Made by a program: the position numbers and the translations under genes. DNA of 6,636 nt from Bacteroidaceae bacterium (GTDB lineage: Bacteria > Bacteroidota > Bacteroidia > Bacteroidales > Bacteroidaceae): contig CAAGKZ010000075.1 of assembly GCA_900770665.1 (NCBI GenBank), positions 1-6,636 of the forward strand, written 5' to 3'. This document shows positions 5,913 to 6,636 of the stretch, one piece after another (within the stretch, counting starts at the first letter, position 1; each line of letters begins with the position of its first letter). The notes beneath the pieces were generated by a model. That model ran no database searches. It worked only from the letters and a program-made list of their open reading frames with translations, and had not been told where the DNA came from.

Positions 5913-6611
5913 ATGAGAGAAAGAAGATTCATGATGAAGTGGCTTGATTTTTTCAAACTTAAGCGGCTCGACCGGTACATAATAAGAAAGTTTCTGGGAA
6001 CATATTTCTTTTCCCTGATACTTATTATTGTGGTCATCATCATATTCGACTACAACGAGAAGATTGACAGGTTCATCAGTTCAAACGCACCGATGAACGA
6101 GATCATCTTCGACTATTATGTAAACCTCGCACCATACTACGCCAACACCTTCAGTGCCCTTTTTGTATTCATCTCTGTAATATATTTCACCTCCAAGCTT
6201 GCCGGCAATTCCGAAATCATAGCGATACTCTCCTCGGGCGTAAGTTTCAAGCGTTTGATAAGGCCATACATGATTGCAGCTGCCGTAATTTCGTTGTTCA
6301 CTTACCTGATGAGCGCATTCGTCATCCCCAACGGCAATGCCACGAAGCTTGAATTTGAACAGAAGTACAGCCGAAAGAAGAAGGTTGAATCGGCAAATGA
6401 CGTACAGTTGAAGATTGACGAGAACACCATTGCATTCATTGAACGGTACGAGGACCGCAACAACACCGGATGGCGTTTCATGCTCGACAAGTTCGAGGAC
6501 AAGAAGCTTGTCTCGCACATGGAGGCAAGAACAATCACATACAACCCAGACAGGCCGGGAGTGTGGACAGCCCGGCAGTGGAGAATACGCGAGCTGTACT
6601 ATGATAAGTAG
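5913..6611 (+). pseudogene. LptF/LptG-family permease, truncated by an in-frame TAG
   Basis: LptF and LptG are the membrane subunits of the LptB2FG transporter, which extracts lipopolysaccharide from the inner membrane and passes it to the periplasmic bridge. The 232 residues seen contain the N-terminal half: a basic start, an interfacial LDRYIIRKFLGTYF segment (19-32), TM1 (about 30-46), TM2 (about 77-94), a coupling helix around SSGVSFKRLIRP (107-118) thought to contact LptB, TM3 (about 119-139), and the start of the periplasmic jellyroll domain (from about 142). Family members are usually 350 residues or more and end with three further membrane helices, which are absent. The TAG at 6609-6611 cuts the jellyroll. 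The same frame continues without a stop to the window edge. Start 5913 has GAGG 4 nt upstream; ATGs at 5931 and 5934 are alternatives. I cannot decide between LptF and LptG. It may be a pseudogene or a sequence error. Confidence 0.7.
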
Positions 6612-6636
6612 ATTATAAGGGAAAGCAGAAAAGATC

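Noticed and set aside
6609..6611. TAG reassigned to an amino acid in this organism
   Set aside because: trmN6 in the same window ends at a natural-looking TAG at the expected family length, which argues against general reassignment. A local mutation or error is simpler.

Overview
The window looks like an ordinary chromosomal segment from a member of the Bacteroidota, most likely the order Bacteroidales. Four observations point that way: the protein sequences as I recall the families, candidate promoters of the Bacteroidota type (TTTG-like -33 element, about 20 bp, then TAnnTTTG-like -7), the near absence of good Shine-Dalgarno sequences, and the gene order lon - tgt - LptF/LptG-type permease. 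No phage, transposon, CRISPR array or plasmid function is visible.

Layout. Positions 1-143 hold no convincing gene but contain a run of four small hairpins with A-rich loops. A tRNA-Thr gene with anticodon CGT follows (144-216), and a clear intrinsic terminator lies directly behind it. Next comes a forward gene for a TrmN6/YfiC-type tRNA adenine methyltransferase (277-984). It converges on a reverse-strand gene for a diacylglycerol kinase-family lipid kinase (1039-2043). A 229-bp divergent intergenic region (2044-2272) carries matching candidate promoters for the kinase gene and for lon, a 10-bp inverted repeat, a second imperfect dyad and a small leader hairpin ahead of lon. The right half is a probable forward operon: lon (2273-4750), tgt with a GTG start only 4 bp later (4755-5885), and an LptF/LptG-family permease that starts 27 bp after tgt and is cut short by an in-frame TAG (5913-6611).

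Function. Two enzymes and one RNA belong to tRNA biology: tRNA-Thr, TrmN6 (m6A37) and Tgt (first step of queuosine at position 34). Lon is the ATP-dependent quality-control protease. The lipid kinase and the LptF/G-like protein belong to envelope lipid metabolism and lipopolysaccharide export. The linkage of lon, tgt and the permease looks like a shared transcript rather than one pathway.

The points most worth checking are the apparent nonsense codon in the permease gene, the absence of the three zinc-ligand cysteines in Tgt, and the control elements between the kinase and lon. I found no sign of a wholly new multi-gene system; this is mostly core housekeeping sequence.
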